From Takakia lepidozioides (Eukaryota; Streptophyta; Takakiopsida; Takakiales; Takakiaceae), in assembly GCA_030704615.1 (NCBI GenBank), contig CM060731.1:64586756-64646755 (forward strand): a DNA stretch of 60,000 bases, given 5' to 3'. Both the position numbers and the translations under genes were made by a program. Every line of letters starts with the position of its first letter. The stretch's first letter is position 1. This document shows, piece by piece, positions 43,912 to 54,060 of the stretch. Below the pieces are notes generated by a model. The model was not told the origin of the DNA, did no database searches, and saw only the letters and a list, made by a program, of their open reading frames with translations.

Positions 43912-46587
43912 TTACATGCCAGCTGCAGCATAGATGTTTGATAGCACATGATTTCCAGCATCCTGTGGATGCCCATCAAGAATGTGTTTTGCCACGCGTT
44001 CTGTGACCTCCACATCCCCATGAATTTTGCAGGCACCAAGTAAGGTATTCCACATCCCAGTATGTGGTTGGATTGTCACTTTGTTGATGAAGTCCTCTGC
44101 CTCTTTCAATCGCCCCGCACGGCCAAGAAGGTCCACCATGCAGTTGAAATGCTCCACCATAGGACTTAGGCCATGATCTTGCTTCATTGAAACAAAGTAG
44201 TGATGGCCTTCATCCACAAGGCCCACATGGCTACATGTAGAGAGAAGGGATATAAAGGTGACATCATCCGGCTTGAAGCCCTCCTGTTGCATTCGTTCAA
44301 ATAGTTGCAGGGCCTCCCTACCATAACCATGATGAGCATATCCTGCAATCATGGCATTCCATGAGACCACATCTCGTTTACCCATAGTGTCAAACACTTG
44401 GCATGCATTCATTACACTCCCACATTTGGCATACATGTCAACAAGGCTATTCTCCAGAATGATGTCTGCCATAATTCCACTTTTGATGATATCAGCATGC
44501 ACCTGCTTGCCCTTTTCCAGGGCCCCTAAGCTGGCACATGCATTGAGAACACAGGTGAACGTAACACTGTCGGGGATCACCCCTTCCAGTTGCATTTGCT
44601 CATAGACACTGCAAGCCTCCCTACCACACCCATTTTGTGCATACCCAGTGATCATGGCGTTCCAAGAGACCACATCTCGTTCAGCCATATTGTCAAACAC
44701 TTGACGTGCATCCTTCATGCTCCCACATTTGGCATACATGTCAACAAGAGTATTGTCCAAATTAATGCAGGACACAATTCCACTTTTAGTGATGTCAGCA
44801 TGGACCTCTTTGCTTTTTTCGAGGGCACCTAGACTGGCACACGCATTCAGAATGGAAGTGAACGTGAACATGTCAGGAGTAATCCCTTCCCGCTGCATTT
44901 GCTCATAGACCTCCAAAGCCTCCCTACCACACCCATGCTGAGCATATCCTGCCATCATTGCGTTCCATGAGACCACATCTCGTTCAGCCATGTTGTCAAA
45001 CACTTGACGCGCATCCTTCACACTCCCACATTTTGTATACATGTCAACAAGGCTATTCTCCATAATGATATCTGGCACAATGCCACTTTTCCTGATGTCG
45101 GTATGCACCTGCTTGCCCATTTTCAATGATCCTAGGCTAGCACACGCATTGACAACGCAAGTGAACATGACCCTGTCAGGTGCCACCCTCTCCCTTTGCA
45201 TTTGCTTATAGATCTTGAATGCTTCCCGATCACACCGATGCTGAGCATACCCCGTCAGCATTGCACTCCATGAGATAACATTCCGTTCAGCCATTTGGTC
45301 AAAAACTTGACGTGCATCGTTCATGCTTCCACACTTGGCATACATGTTAACAAGAGCATTCTCCAAATTTATGTATGATTTGATTCCAGATAGTATGATG
45401 TCAGCATGCACCTCTTTGCCCTTTCCCAAGGCTCGTAGGGTCGCGCATGCGTTGAGAATGCAAATAAATGTTACCCGGTTGGGTGTCACCCCATCTCGTG
45501 ACATTTGCTCATACATCTTGAAAGCCTCTCTAACACACTCATGCTGAGCATATCCTGCTATCATTGCACTCCATGAGACCACATCTCGTTTAGCCATATT
45601 GTCGAACACTTGCTGTGCATCCTTCATGCTCCCACATTTGGCATACATGTCCACAAGAGTATTCTCCAAATTAATGTACGATGCAAGCCCAGACTTAATG
45701 ATGTCAGCATGGACCTCTTTGCCCTTTTCTAGGGCTCCTAAGGTGGTACAAGCATTTAGAACACAAATGAACGTGATTCTGTCAGGCATCACCCCTTCAC
45801 GTGCCATCTGCTCATAGATCTTGACAGCCTCCCTACCAACCCCATGCTGAGCATATCCTGCGATCATCACACTCCATGAGACCACATCTCGTCTGGCCAT
45901 ATTGTCAAATATTTGACGTGCATCCATAATACTCCCACATTTGGCATACATGTCAACAAGTGTATTATCCAGAATGATATCTGGTGCAATTCCAGCTTTG
46001 ATAATGTCGGCGTGGACTGCTTTGCCCTTTTCCAGGGCCTCTAAGCTGGTACAAGCATTGAGAACAGAAGTGAATGTGACCCTGTCGGGTACCACTCCTT
46101 CCTTTTGCATTTGCTCATAGATCTTCAAAGCCTCCTCCGCATGCCCAGTCTTGGCATATCCTGTCATCATTGTAGTCCATGTAAACAAATCTCGTTCAGG
46201 CATTTTGTCAAATACTTCCCGTGCATCCACCATGCTGCCACACTTCGCATACATGTTGACAAGGGTTTTGAGTAGAAAGGGGTTTGGCGGGAATCCATTT
46301 TGAATAATGTGAGCGTGCACCTGTTTTCCCTTTGCTAGGTCCTTCCTGTTGATGCAGTCCCGCAAGAGATCGACAAAAGTTGTTGAGACCCGAATACTTT
46401 GTCGGTTTAAAACGTGCAGTGCCTCTTTCAGTTGTCCTGCCTTACCTACTATCCTCACATCCCCACAACTGCCAGAAGGGCTATTGTTAATTCCCTCTCT
46501 TGGGTTTCTACCAAAAGCAGTGGTGTTAAATCGACCGCCAATCTGATGTCCAATGATCAACTGTGCTGCCTGATTCGTCCCTGTCAT
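43912..46587 (-). CDS. PLS-class pentatricopeptide repeat protein, truncated in the E domain
   Basis: Intron-less ORF of 891 residues. After an N-terminal stretch of ~60 residues that could be an organelle-targeting peptide, PPR motifs run to the end as P-L-S triplets. MYAKCGS-type S motifs occur seven times (one is MYTKCGS), each followed by a VVSWNAMIAGYAQHG-like P motif and a VTFTCVLNACASLGALEKGK-like L motif, so the DNA repeats about every 303 bases. The C terminus has P2-L2-S2 and a started E domain (MWNTLLGACKIHGDVEV), ending abruptly at AAAGM. PLS proteins bind organelle RNA one base per motif and normally direct C-to-U editing through their own or a partner's DYW domain. This one keeps RNA-binding potential but must borrow a deaminase or have lost the role. 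Confidence 0.92.
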   Translation of the reverse strand: MTGTNQAAQLIIGHQIGGRFNTTAFGRNPREGINNSPSGSCGDVRIVGKAGQLKEALHVLNRQSIRVSTTFVDLLRDCINRKDLAKGKQVHAHIIQNGFPPNPFLLKTLVNMYAKCGSMVDAREVFDKMPERDLFTWTTMMTGYAKTGHAEEALKIYEQMQKEGVVPDRVTFTSVLNACTSLEALEKGKAVHADIIKAGIAPDIILDNTLVDMYAKCGSIMDARQIFDNMARRDVVSWSVMIAGYAQHGVGREAVKIYEQMAREGVMPDRITFICVLNACTTLGALEKGKEVHADIIKSGLASYINLENTLVDMYAKCGSMKDAQQVFDNMAKRDVVSWSAMIAGYAQHECVREAFKMYEQMSRDGVTPNRVTFICILNACATLRALGKGKEVHADIILSGIKSYINLENALVNMYAKCGSMNDARQVFDQMAERNVISWSAMLTGYAQHRCDREAFKIYKQMQRERVAPDRVMFTCVVNACASLGSLKMGKQVHTDIRKSGIVPDIIMENSLVDMYTKCGSVKDARQVFDNMAERDVVSWNAMMAGYAQHGCGREALEVYEQMQREGITPDMFTFTSILNACASLGALEKSKEVHADITKSGIVSCINLDNTLVDMYAKCGSMKDARQVFDNMAERDVVSWNAMITGYAQNGCGREACSVYEQMQLEGVIPDSVTFTCVLNACASLGALEKGKQVHADIIKSGIMADIILENSLVDMYAKCGSVMNACQVFDTMGKRDVVSWNAMIAGYAHHGYGREALQLFERMQQEGFKPDDVTFISLLSTCSHVGLVDEGHHYFVSMKQDHGLSPMVEHFNCMVDLLGRAGRLKEAEDFINKVTIQPHTGMWNTLLGACKIHGDVEVTERVAKHILDGHPQDAGNHVLSNIYAAAGM

Positions 46588-47595
46588 TCTGCACGACTCA
46601 AAGTCTGGTTGACAATCTTACACCCAAATTCAAATATTGGACCTCAAAGATCCTTGATACTTCAAAACATAAGACAAGGAGAAATTTAAGCTGTACCAAT
46701 TCTATAGACTTCAGTTGGAACCCTTATTACCATCATCAGCATCAAAACTATACACAAAGTATCCTGGGTCTGCAGCTCCACTGCTTACATCGACATTAGA
46801 GCGATCACCAGGTTGTGCTCGACCTTGTATCATGACAGGTAGCTGGGCTTCCACCGAAGGCGGGTTCGACCAACTCTCAATCCAACGGAGCTCCTTTGTG
46901 CAATCGTAGTCTGGCGATCTTGGACTTCCCTGTGAAAACCACGAGTGGGGCAGCTGAGCAACCAGTGCTTCAACCACAGTCAAAAACACCGAATCTCCCA
47001 AGCAACAGCATTGAAAAACCTGCTTCCATGCCAAGTTAACAAGGAAGGACAACCTCCTGACTGCTCAAGTGAGATTCAGTTTCATGCAATTGTCAATTAC
47101 CAAAGTCGATACCCATTCACATTCCAGCTCCAGATCCTCGCCTGTTACCCTGCTGCGTGAGGAGAGGTTTGCTTGTTCACCGCGGAGAGAAGAAAAGGCC
47201 ATGAGCATGGCCTTCCCCTGTGCGCTCATCAGCAGATCAAGGGGACTTCCCTGTTGTGTCTCAAAAGCATCAAGAACCCAAACCTACGTAGGTGATGGCC
47301 CATAGTGTTTTCGTTCATCTATGCTATGTAGTCTAGAGATAGCGTCCTGCACTATTACCTATCTCGTGTTGAAAGATCACCCACTTGTAAGTATGAGGTC
47401 TTGTATAGTCATCTCTTGTGTGTTTTACATAAAGCTTTACAGATCCAAAGACTTGTATGGAAATGTGTCCTCAAAGTCAGCACCCACAAATCTGTTTAAG
47501 ATGATGAAACCCTGTAAGACTTTATTTACAACATGTACAATGGGTGAACGTGCATATGATGTGAAGTTCCCAAAAAAGGTGGGGAGGAATAAGAA
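46588..47595. other. Region upstream of the PPR gene, nothing assigned
   Basis: Likely contains the PPR promoter and 5' UTR on its left side. No gene or repeat is recognised. Short open frames here show no family features. Confidence 0.4.
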
Positions 47596-47599
47596 ACAA

Positions 47600-47715
47600 G
47601 AGAAGAAAACAAAAAGTTGTAGTAAGCTACTCAGCTAGAGAAAAAAACAAAAGCTATAGTAAGCTACTCAACCAGCGACGAAAACAGAAGCTATAGTAAA
47701 CTACTGAAGCAGAGC
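47600..47715 (-). repeat. Tandem 3'-tail repeats of the REL-type LINE
   Basis: Three adjoining units of about 35-40 bases sharing AGCTATAGTAAGCTACT and an A-rich stretch. They lie about 130 bases beyond the stop of the reverse transcriptase ORF and on the strand sense expected for an element 3' end. Confidence 0.6.
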
Positions 47716-47845
47716 GACCCTCCCAGCCAACAGCCTGGAGGAGATCAGGCAAGGAGATAGGCAAAGTGTCAGGCAGAGGCGGAAGACGAGATGACGCGGA
47801 GCTAGCCACATCAGCTCGATGCAAAATAGAGATGGTTTGTGCTCT

Positions 47846-50257
47846 CTACAAAGCAACTAAAACACGTTGTCGATAGTAGGCGACAAGGACGGAGGCATGT
47901 GGGATGCCAGTGGACCCGCTCTTGGCTGCATGATGTGCACATGTCCGCAGGAAATCGCCGAAGTGCCGGTGCAATGAGCCAAATATTTCGACCGCCAGTG
48001 GAAGAAATGTGTCGGTGGGGTGACGATCGCTGTAGTCGCGCTCCTTGGCCTGGGCTGCTACAGTGGCTGCCGTGCCTGGAATGGTAGCTGCGCGAGATAG
48101 CAGATCCGCTCGAGTGGGGTCGGCGAGAACGACATCTGCTAAGGTACGCAAACCATCTCTAGATAGGACGATGTCAACACGGCGGCGTATAGAGTGGGAC
48201 GTGAGCGTGGGTCGTAGATGTGGTTGCTCACGCAGTACATGATACCCTGCCTCCCGAGCAATAGATGTCACCACATCGCGAACCATATCATGAGACGCAG
48301 TGCGCTCACCACCACATGGACAGCAGAGGAGATGGATGGCAAGGTCATCGATGGGCTGAAGACAGACGCAGCGCTGAAGGCCCAATGCCGAAGGATAAGG
48401 CAAACCGAGTCGAAGGCGGAGCGCAGTAGTGAAAATAGGGGATGAGAGGCGAAAATGTGCGATAGTGGGTCGTGTTGTCAACCATGCCCCTGCTCCGGGT
48501 CCTGCGCATGATAGAAGTCGGGCTCGATGTAACTCAGAAGAAGCACTTGAGAGCATGCCGAAAAATGAATGACGGTGCACGCACTCGGAAATGGACTCCT
48601 GAAGATGGTCGAGGCCTTGAGCAACCAACTGCTCAAATGGTGGTAGACATGCTCGCGCCGGTGCCGGAAGAAGATTTCGTGCAGAGCGGAGATGCTGCTG
48701 GAAGGATAAAATGTCACTGTCGACATGTGCAATGGCGTCCATAAGGATGGGACGATAGTCACAGAGAAATCGTGAAGCGAGGGCTGGCGCCACCAATGCC
48801 CAACTGCCGAGGAAAGCTGACGGGGCAGTAGTGACAGTGGACAAAAGACCCACACCACCGGAAGAGACGGGCAAGGTGGCTTGCTGTCGTGGCAAAAGTC
48901 CCTGAGCACCCTCCAGAGCTCCTGGTCCTAACAATCTCCCGAAGATAGTTATCATGGTAGTATCAAACCCAGATAAGAGGTATAGGAAATTTGGGCTGGG
49001 TGGAACAGTGCGCAAGAGATATGAGGGATGCTGAAGAAAACATTTGGTCAAGATTCCATATGCTACTTGTACATCTCCGAGCCTAGGAAGGAGATCGGCG
49101 TGGGTGGCATCCTGGTGGAGTGCATCTTCCAAGAAGGACGTTGTGAACTGGGTGGTGCCAAAAGGGACTCCCAGGATTCTGATGCCATTGGGCGGAGCAA
49201 TGAAGTGAGCAGGGAGGACAAAATCTGCAGGGAGACCGGACGCAGACCACACCGCACATTTGCGAGGTTGCACTGAAAGGCCCACGGCAGAGAGTTGGGT
49301 GACAAAATGATAGTAAGCTGAAAGTACCTGTGAGGCAGGGCCTACAATGTGCGTGTCGTCTGCCACCGACGGAAAAAGACAAGATGAGTGAACTTGTGCA
49401 GAAGCCATGAGGGCGCGGACATGAGCCATGACAAACAATGGTCCTCCTAAAGGGTCGCCTTGGCGGGTCCCAACCTCGGACTGAATGATGGAGCACTCAC
49501 CTAGGCGAGAATGATGACTGTAGTATAGGGGAGTGGTGGATGCATAGAATAATCGAACAAACGGAATGAGCTGGTGGAAATCTCCTCCGGCTGAACGGAG
49601 CTCCTGAAAGATAGCCGCTCGTGACACAGTGTTGAAAGCATTGGTGACGTCGACCTGGAGAACCACCCAATCCGGCTGAAGATCAAGAGCTGCACGAATC
49701 CCCTGAACCACCGCCTCGCAACCGCCTGGAGTGGCGACCCCGAACTGGTGCGGAAAGAGGTGTCCGGAGAAGGCATCTCGAAACTGAAGACAAAGTGAGC
49801 GGCTGACAAGGCGGTAAAAAACCTCTCCAACTGCGATATGGCGGATGCCAGTACCTGAGGGTTTGCTCATAGCCAACAATCTGGAGGCCCCAAGGAGACG
49901 GGCCACTGGGGCAGGGATACGGCCAGCAACAATAAAGGAGCAAATCTGAAATAGCTGAGAGAAGCCACTAGCAGAGTCCTGTGGAGAGAAACAGTCGCGT
50001 AAGTGCTCATACAGGAGACTGGAAGGACCTGCCGCTGCAAGATGGGGACTGCGCGTGAAGACCGCCTGAGTGAAGACCTCCTCATCTAGCTTGAGATCCT
50101 GGTCTGGCTCAAAGTCCTCAACAAAAAGTGGTAGAATATCCTGAGTTGATGGGTGAAGGGCTTCGAGGGCAGTGACAGTATCCGGTGATGGAGGCGCCAA
50201 TGAGGAAGGTGCTAAAGCCTTGGCCGCGCGTGAGTACTCGCCAACGCGGCCTAACAT
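47846..50257 (-). CDS. Reverse transcriptase with restriction-enzyme-like endonuclease (REL LINE)
   Basis: ORF of 803 residues. Reverse transcriptase motifs are RHIAVGEVFYRLVSRSLC, VVLQVDVTNAFNTVSR, SEVGTRQGDPLGGPLF and FPSVADDTHIVGP; the catalytic pair is ADD in VADD. The C terminus has a Cys/His cluster (CVCLQPIDDLAIHLLCCPCG) and then a PD-(D/E)XK-like sequence RRRVDIVLSRDG...LADVVLADP, the layout of R2-type endonuclease. Such enzymes nick the target and prime reverse transcription. GC content and codon use differ clearly from the neighbouring PPR gene. There is no Met known to be the true start; the ORF is probably the 3' part of a longer one broken upstream. Confidence 0.85.
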   Translation of the reverse strand: MLGRVGEYSRAAKALAPSSLAPPSPDTVTALEALHPSTQDILPLFVEDFEPDQDLKLDEEVFTQAVFTRSPHLAAAGPSSLLYEHLRDCFSPQDSASGFSQLFQICSFIVAGRIPAPVARLLGASRLLAMSKPSGTGIRHIAVGEVFYRLVSRSLCLQFRDAFSGHLFPHQFGVATPGGCEAVVQGIRAALDLQPDWVVLQVDVTNAFNTVSRAAIFQELRSAGGDFHQLIPFVRLFYASTTPLYYSHHSRLGECSIIQSEVGTRQGDPLGGPLFVMAHVRALMASAQVHSSCLFPSVADDTHIVGPASQVLSAYYHFVTQLSAVGLSVQPRKCAVWSASGLPADFVLPAHFIAPPNGIRILGVPFGTTQFTTSFLEDALHQDATHADLLPRLGDVQVAYGILTKCFLQHPSYLLRTVPPSPNFLYLLSGFDTTMITIFGRLLGPGALEGAQGLLPRQQATLPVSSGGVGLLSTVTTAPSAFLGSWALVAPALASRFLCDYRPILMDAIAHVDSDILSFQQHLRSARNLLPAPARACLPPFEQLVAQGLDHLQESISECVHRHSFFGMLSSASSELHRARLLSCAGPGAGAWLTTRPTIAHFRLSSPIFTTALRLRLGLPYPSALGLQRCVCLQPIDDLAIHLLCCPCGGERTASHDMVRDVVTSIAREAGYHVLREQPHLRPTLTSHSIRRRVDIVLSRDGLRTLADVVLADPTRADLLSRAATIPGTAATVAAQAKERDYSDRHPTDTFLPLAVEIFGSLHRHFGDFLRTCAHHAAKSGSTGIPHASVLVAYYRQRVLVAL

Positions 50258-50289
50258 GAGACTATGACAAAGTCGCCTGTGGGCCGATG

Positions 50290-51288
50290 AGGGTGGCTAC
50301 GTAGAGGAAGCGGGAGGGGCGCGTGCCGCAAGGGCTGGTGCCCGTAATTGATGCTCATCTTGCAGACTCTCCCAATCTCCAGATAAAAAATGGCGAAGAC
50401 GGATGCGCGTCTCTCTGTGCCTTGACCACAAGGGGGCAAAACCAAACACCACTGAGGAAATAACAAGAAAAGATACCATGTTGGTATATCATCAGGATCA
50501 CGAGCCAGCCTGTCTAAGGGTAGACGGAGTGCCAGTTGGACCTCATGACGTAGTGCCCACCGGAATTTTTGTATAAAGACGAGGCCTTGGCAGTCCTAGC
50601 TGAAATGCGCCAGAACATCTAGCGCTGAAAGCCAATGCCAAGCAGAGGCAGGAGGTGGCGCGTGCAAGACATTGGGCTGAAATGGAGAAGTACCATTTGT
50701 GTGGGACTGATGAAGAGCCGCACACGTGCGCTGGTATCGCGCAAGCCCTCTGATGCGCACAAAAAGACGACCGCAAGCTGGGCATAGGGTACGGTCTGAT
50801 GGGAGAGGCACCTGCTGTTGGGGTAAGAGTGATGGGGTCGGCAATGCAGGCTGCACAACTGGAAAAGAAGGCACGTGAAGAGGCTCATGACCAAGAAGAG
50901 TTGGGCTGCCTTGAAGCCGCTGCCGAGAATGGGATGGAGAACCTGGAGAAGAAGTGACTCGTGTGTGACCTCGAACCCTACCTGAGAGGCGCAGCGGGGG
51001 AGGGCCCAACAGACACTGTGGGAGTTCTTCGGTCGGTGGGGCGCCAATGGAAGAACCTGGAATCAGCGGTGGAGAAGACCGTTGTGAAGATGACGACTCT
51101 TCTTGAACTTGGTGTCTGGAGCTTGGACTCTGGTGCGCATCAGGAACATGTGAGCTAGGGGTAGGGGTACGTTGGCGTTGGGGTCTTCCAAGAGGAGCAA
51201 GTCTTCCAGTAGGAGCAGTTGCGGCTGTGTTCAACACCTCTCGTTGCTCTAGGGAGCGAACTCCCAGGGATGGTGGAGTGGGCAGCAT
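50290..51288 (-). pseudogene. N-terminal part of the REL LINE ORF, frame-broken
   Basis: A piece at 51,288-50,596 encodes a Ser/Pro-rich region and a C2H2-like finger, LCPACGRLFVRIRGLARYQR followed by TC, in which the expected His is Tyr. After a TAG near 50,596 the reading continues in other frames with RLARDPDDIPTWYLFLLFPQ and RLRHFLSGDWESLQDE, both conserved before the reverse transcriptase in such elements. At least two frameshifts separate it from the main ORF. Its 5' end is cut by the transposon fragment starting at 51,289. Confidence 0.7.
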
Positions 51289-52570
51289 GGATGCCTCGGC
51301 GTGAGCCTGGTCACGTGAGCGCAACTGCGCTCACGGCACGTCACCTTGCGTCAATGCCACATCACGGGGCTCACTCCACGTCATCACACTTGAAGACTGC
51401 GTCACCACGCGCCCAGGAAAAAGTGGAGTGTATTCCCGCGGATTGGCACCCTTTACCGCGGAAACAAGCTAGACGACATAATAAAAGGCAGTGGTCATTC
51501 CCACCTGAAAGCAACAGATGAATAAAAGATGGATGAATGTACAATTGGATGATAAACATATGGATGAGTGTGAAAAATGAATGTAGATGGATGAATGAGG
51601 GATGGATAAGAGTCAAATGGATGAATGTATAATGGATGTTGAACAATGGAAAACATTCATGACAGAAAGATGCATGACTAAGACTTTAGACGAATGCACA
51701 ACGTATATGACATGAGTGTGGTAAGTTTGTGGGGTGGATTAAAGAGTACAGAGGATGAATGTACAATGGATGTTGAACAAAGGAAAACATTCATGAATGG
51801 AGCACGCATGAATACACTGTAGATGAAAGCACAATGGATATGACAAGAGTGAGGGAGGTTTGTGAGATGGATTCATACATATTGCAAATATAAATGGTAG
51901 TTGATTCTTTGATTATTTTTCTTTCCAAAGGAACAACAACGGTGGAGGAAGGGGATTCAAAGTTTTCCAAAGAGGATGAAACAGAATATTAAAAGAACAT
52001 AGTTCAGTCTGACTCAGAGTCAGTACAATGTATCCCCGCTTCCTCTGCATCTAAGTCTAAGTATTTAAGAACTCCGGATCTACGCTGGCTACACCTACGG
52101 CCGGGCAGTAAAAATTCAGGGGATAGGGACTCGGCCACGTGAAGTGCCATAGCTTCGGCATAATCAGGAAGCAAAAAATTGGAAAGGGGGCTGTCGAAAA
52201 CAGACTCGCCACAAATGAGTGTATCTACCGAAGATCCACCGCTGCCTTTCCTGAAAGACAGCCTGAAAAAGTTATTACTGTAACTTTGATGTTATTGATA
52301 AATTGAGTATGGCTCCCAAAGTGGGTTTAACACTTACTCACATGAAAAGTCGTTGTCAACCTGCTTATCTTCGGGATCGTCATCATTTCAAATTTGAATC
52401 CGATCAGTCTGTGTGCCTGAAGTGGAGCCAGACAAAAGGGGGAGGAGCACTGTGTTGTAGAGGTCATAATCACCCTCCATGCCAAAAAGGCTTCTTCCGC
52501 CTGCCTTGCATGCATGGTAAGTTGCTCCTACACCAGACATGAGGACATGAACAGTTTGGTGGGGGGATTT
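51289..52570 (+). mobile_element. Left-end fragment of the 11.3-kb transposon family
   Basis: Collinear with 18,668 to ~19,935: the same GGATGCCTCGGCGTGAGCC start, CCACGTCA subterminal sites, GGATGAATG repeats and methyltransferase exon 9. Similarity stops at GGGGGGATTT near 52,570, so the rest of the element is gone. No right end is present nearby. It shows that the family has moved more than once. Confidence 0.85.
52334..52527 (-). pseudogene. Methyltransferase last exon (exon 9) in the fragment
   Basis: Exactly 194 bases between a TAG acceptor and the stop, the same as exon 9 of the intact gene. It reads GATYHACKAGGRSLFGMEGD and stays open, but no upstream exons follow, so it cannot be expressed as the enzyme. 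Confidence 0.8.
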
Positions 52571-53187
52571 AACACTAGAAGCATTCTTGTCTTTTCCGAT
52601 TCGACTGCATGTCCGCGACCACTCCGGGAACCACTTGGTAGTAAACGGGACTACTGGAGAGTCGAAACAGACAATGTGGGCCCACGAGGGCATTTCAGAC
52701 GGCGGACAGAAGTAGGGTCAACGACTCCGGAGTCGTTGCAGAATTCCGGGCTATTTTACGAATTGCGTAAATACATAAAATTTGAAAAAGCCAAAACTAC
52801 AAGTGGTTGTAATTACTGCACATGCGACTACAAATTTTCTTTCCTAATTCGATTAATGGAATAAAGATATTTATTCATTAAAGTGAATATGTAGTCGACT
52901 CAACAACTCCATGAACCACTGCGCATTCATTGTACCCATGACTCGGCAGCACATTTGCTGATGTGGCTTTCACAAAAAGAGGTAAACAAAATGTGGCCTT
53001 GGGGGAATAGATATTTTAATACGTGCTGCCTCCACCTGGCAGAGACAAGGATGCAAGTGCTGCGTCGGACATGGCGGGACGTGGGAATGGAAATCCTGAC
53101 ACGGTAAGGCCTTCGTATACTGTGAGCGTGCGTAGTGGCTTCTCATAACGGTGTGACATCGGGGTCTTGGTCATTCATCATTTACAG

Positions 53188-54060
53188 AATGTGCTGGATG
53201 GAGGCACGATGGAGCGCGCATATGAGCATGCTCTTCTGGCATCAATTCCCAAGTATCCACGCAAGGTGAGGCTGCTGAATTGGGTTTTTGCCCGTCTAGT
53301 TTTCTGACAGCATGCTCGAAACGTTCATAGTGCCATTGAGTGGCATCGCAATAATTTGATGTGTAGCTGCTTTTCGATTTCACAAGTTATGCAAAAGGCG
53401 TCACAGAAGAAGATCGCAAAGACGTCAAGACTGAAGAATATGCCCTTTGGTTGTGAACTACAATCATATCATGCCAAACCCCATTTTGCCCAAGCAGATG
53501 AGGGAGACATTCTACATTTGCGAGTGGGACTTAATTCCTCTAAACCCAGCTTGAAGGCAGTTGTGACACCAGAGAAACTGGAAACTACCTCCAAGAAAGT
53601 TGAAACTCGCAAGATAGTCATGTATTCGTCTCATTATCTCCAACTGGGATTCCGAGTTATCATCCGACCCTTTACATGTGCGCTGGAATGGAGTATAATT
53701 CTGGTTTAGGCAGTTATTGCCACCAGACGTTCGCTTCTCCAATTTTTACATTTAAGGATGTGTCTGTGTTTATGGCACTTTTTCTCCCAAGGAGGCCTGA
53801 GTACCCCCCTGTACTTGCAAGAATTTGATGTATAGCTGCTTTTCCCTTTCATAAATTATGAAGAAGCAGTCACAGAAGAAGATCGCAAAGAGGTCAAGGC
53901 TGAAAGCGTTCATTAAGGTTGTGAATTACAATCATGTAATGCCAAACCAGCGGCGGCAGATGGTGTCATGAGACATTCTGCAATTTGCGCATAGGTGGAC
54001 TTAATTTTGAGGTTGACTTGAAGGCAGTTGTGACACCAGTGAAACTGGAAACTACAGGTT
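53188..54060 (+). pseudogene. Ribosomal protein eL27 pseudogene with duplicated exon
   Basis: An exon at 53,188-53,265, between a TTTACAG acceptor and a GGTGAGG donor, reads DGGTMERAYEHALLASIPKY and PRK, the eL27 block around (D/E)GT..R.Y.HAL...I.KYP.K. The next block occurs twice, at ~53,386-53,615 (QKKIAKTSRLK; VVNYNHIMPN in a shifted frame; LKAVVTPEKLETTSKKVE) and at ~53,855-54,058 (QKKIAKRSRLKAFIKVVNYN; HVMPN; VDLKAVVTPVKLETT). The matches are to the large-subunit protein eL27. The start codon region and the C-terminal end (FEERYKTGKN.. block) are absent. It keeps introns, so it arose by segmental duplication, not as a processed copy. Confidence 0.75.

Noticed and set aside
48472-49276. 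Plus-strand ORFs within the REL LINE
   Set aside because: They are antisense to clear reverse transcriptase motifs.
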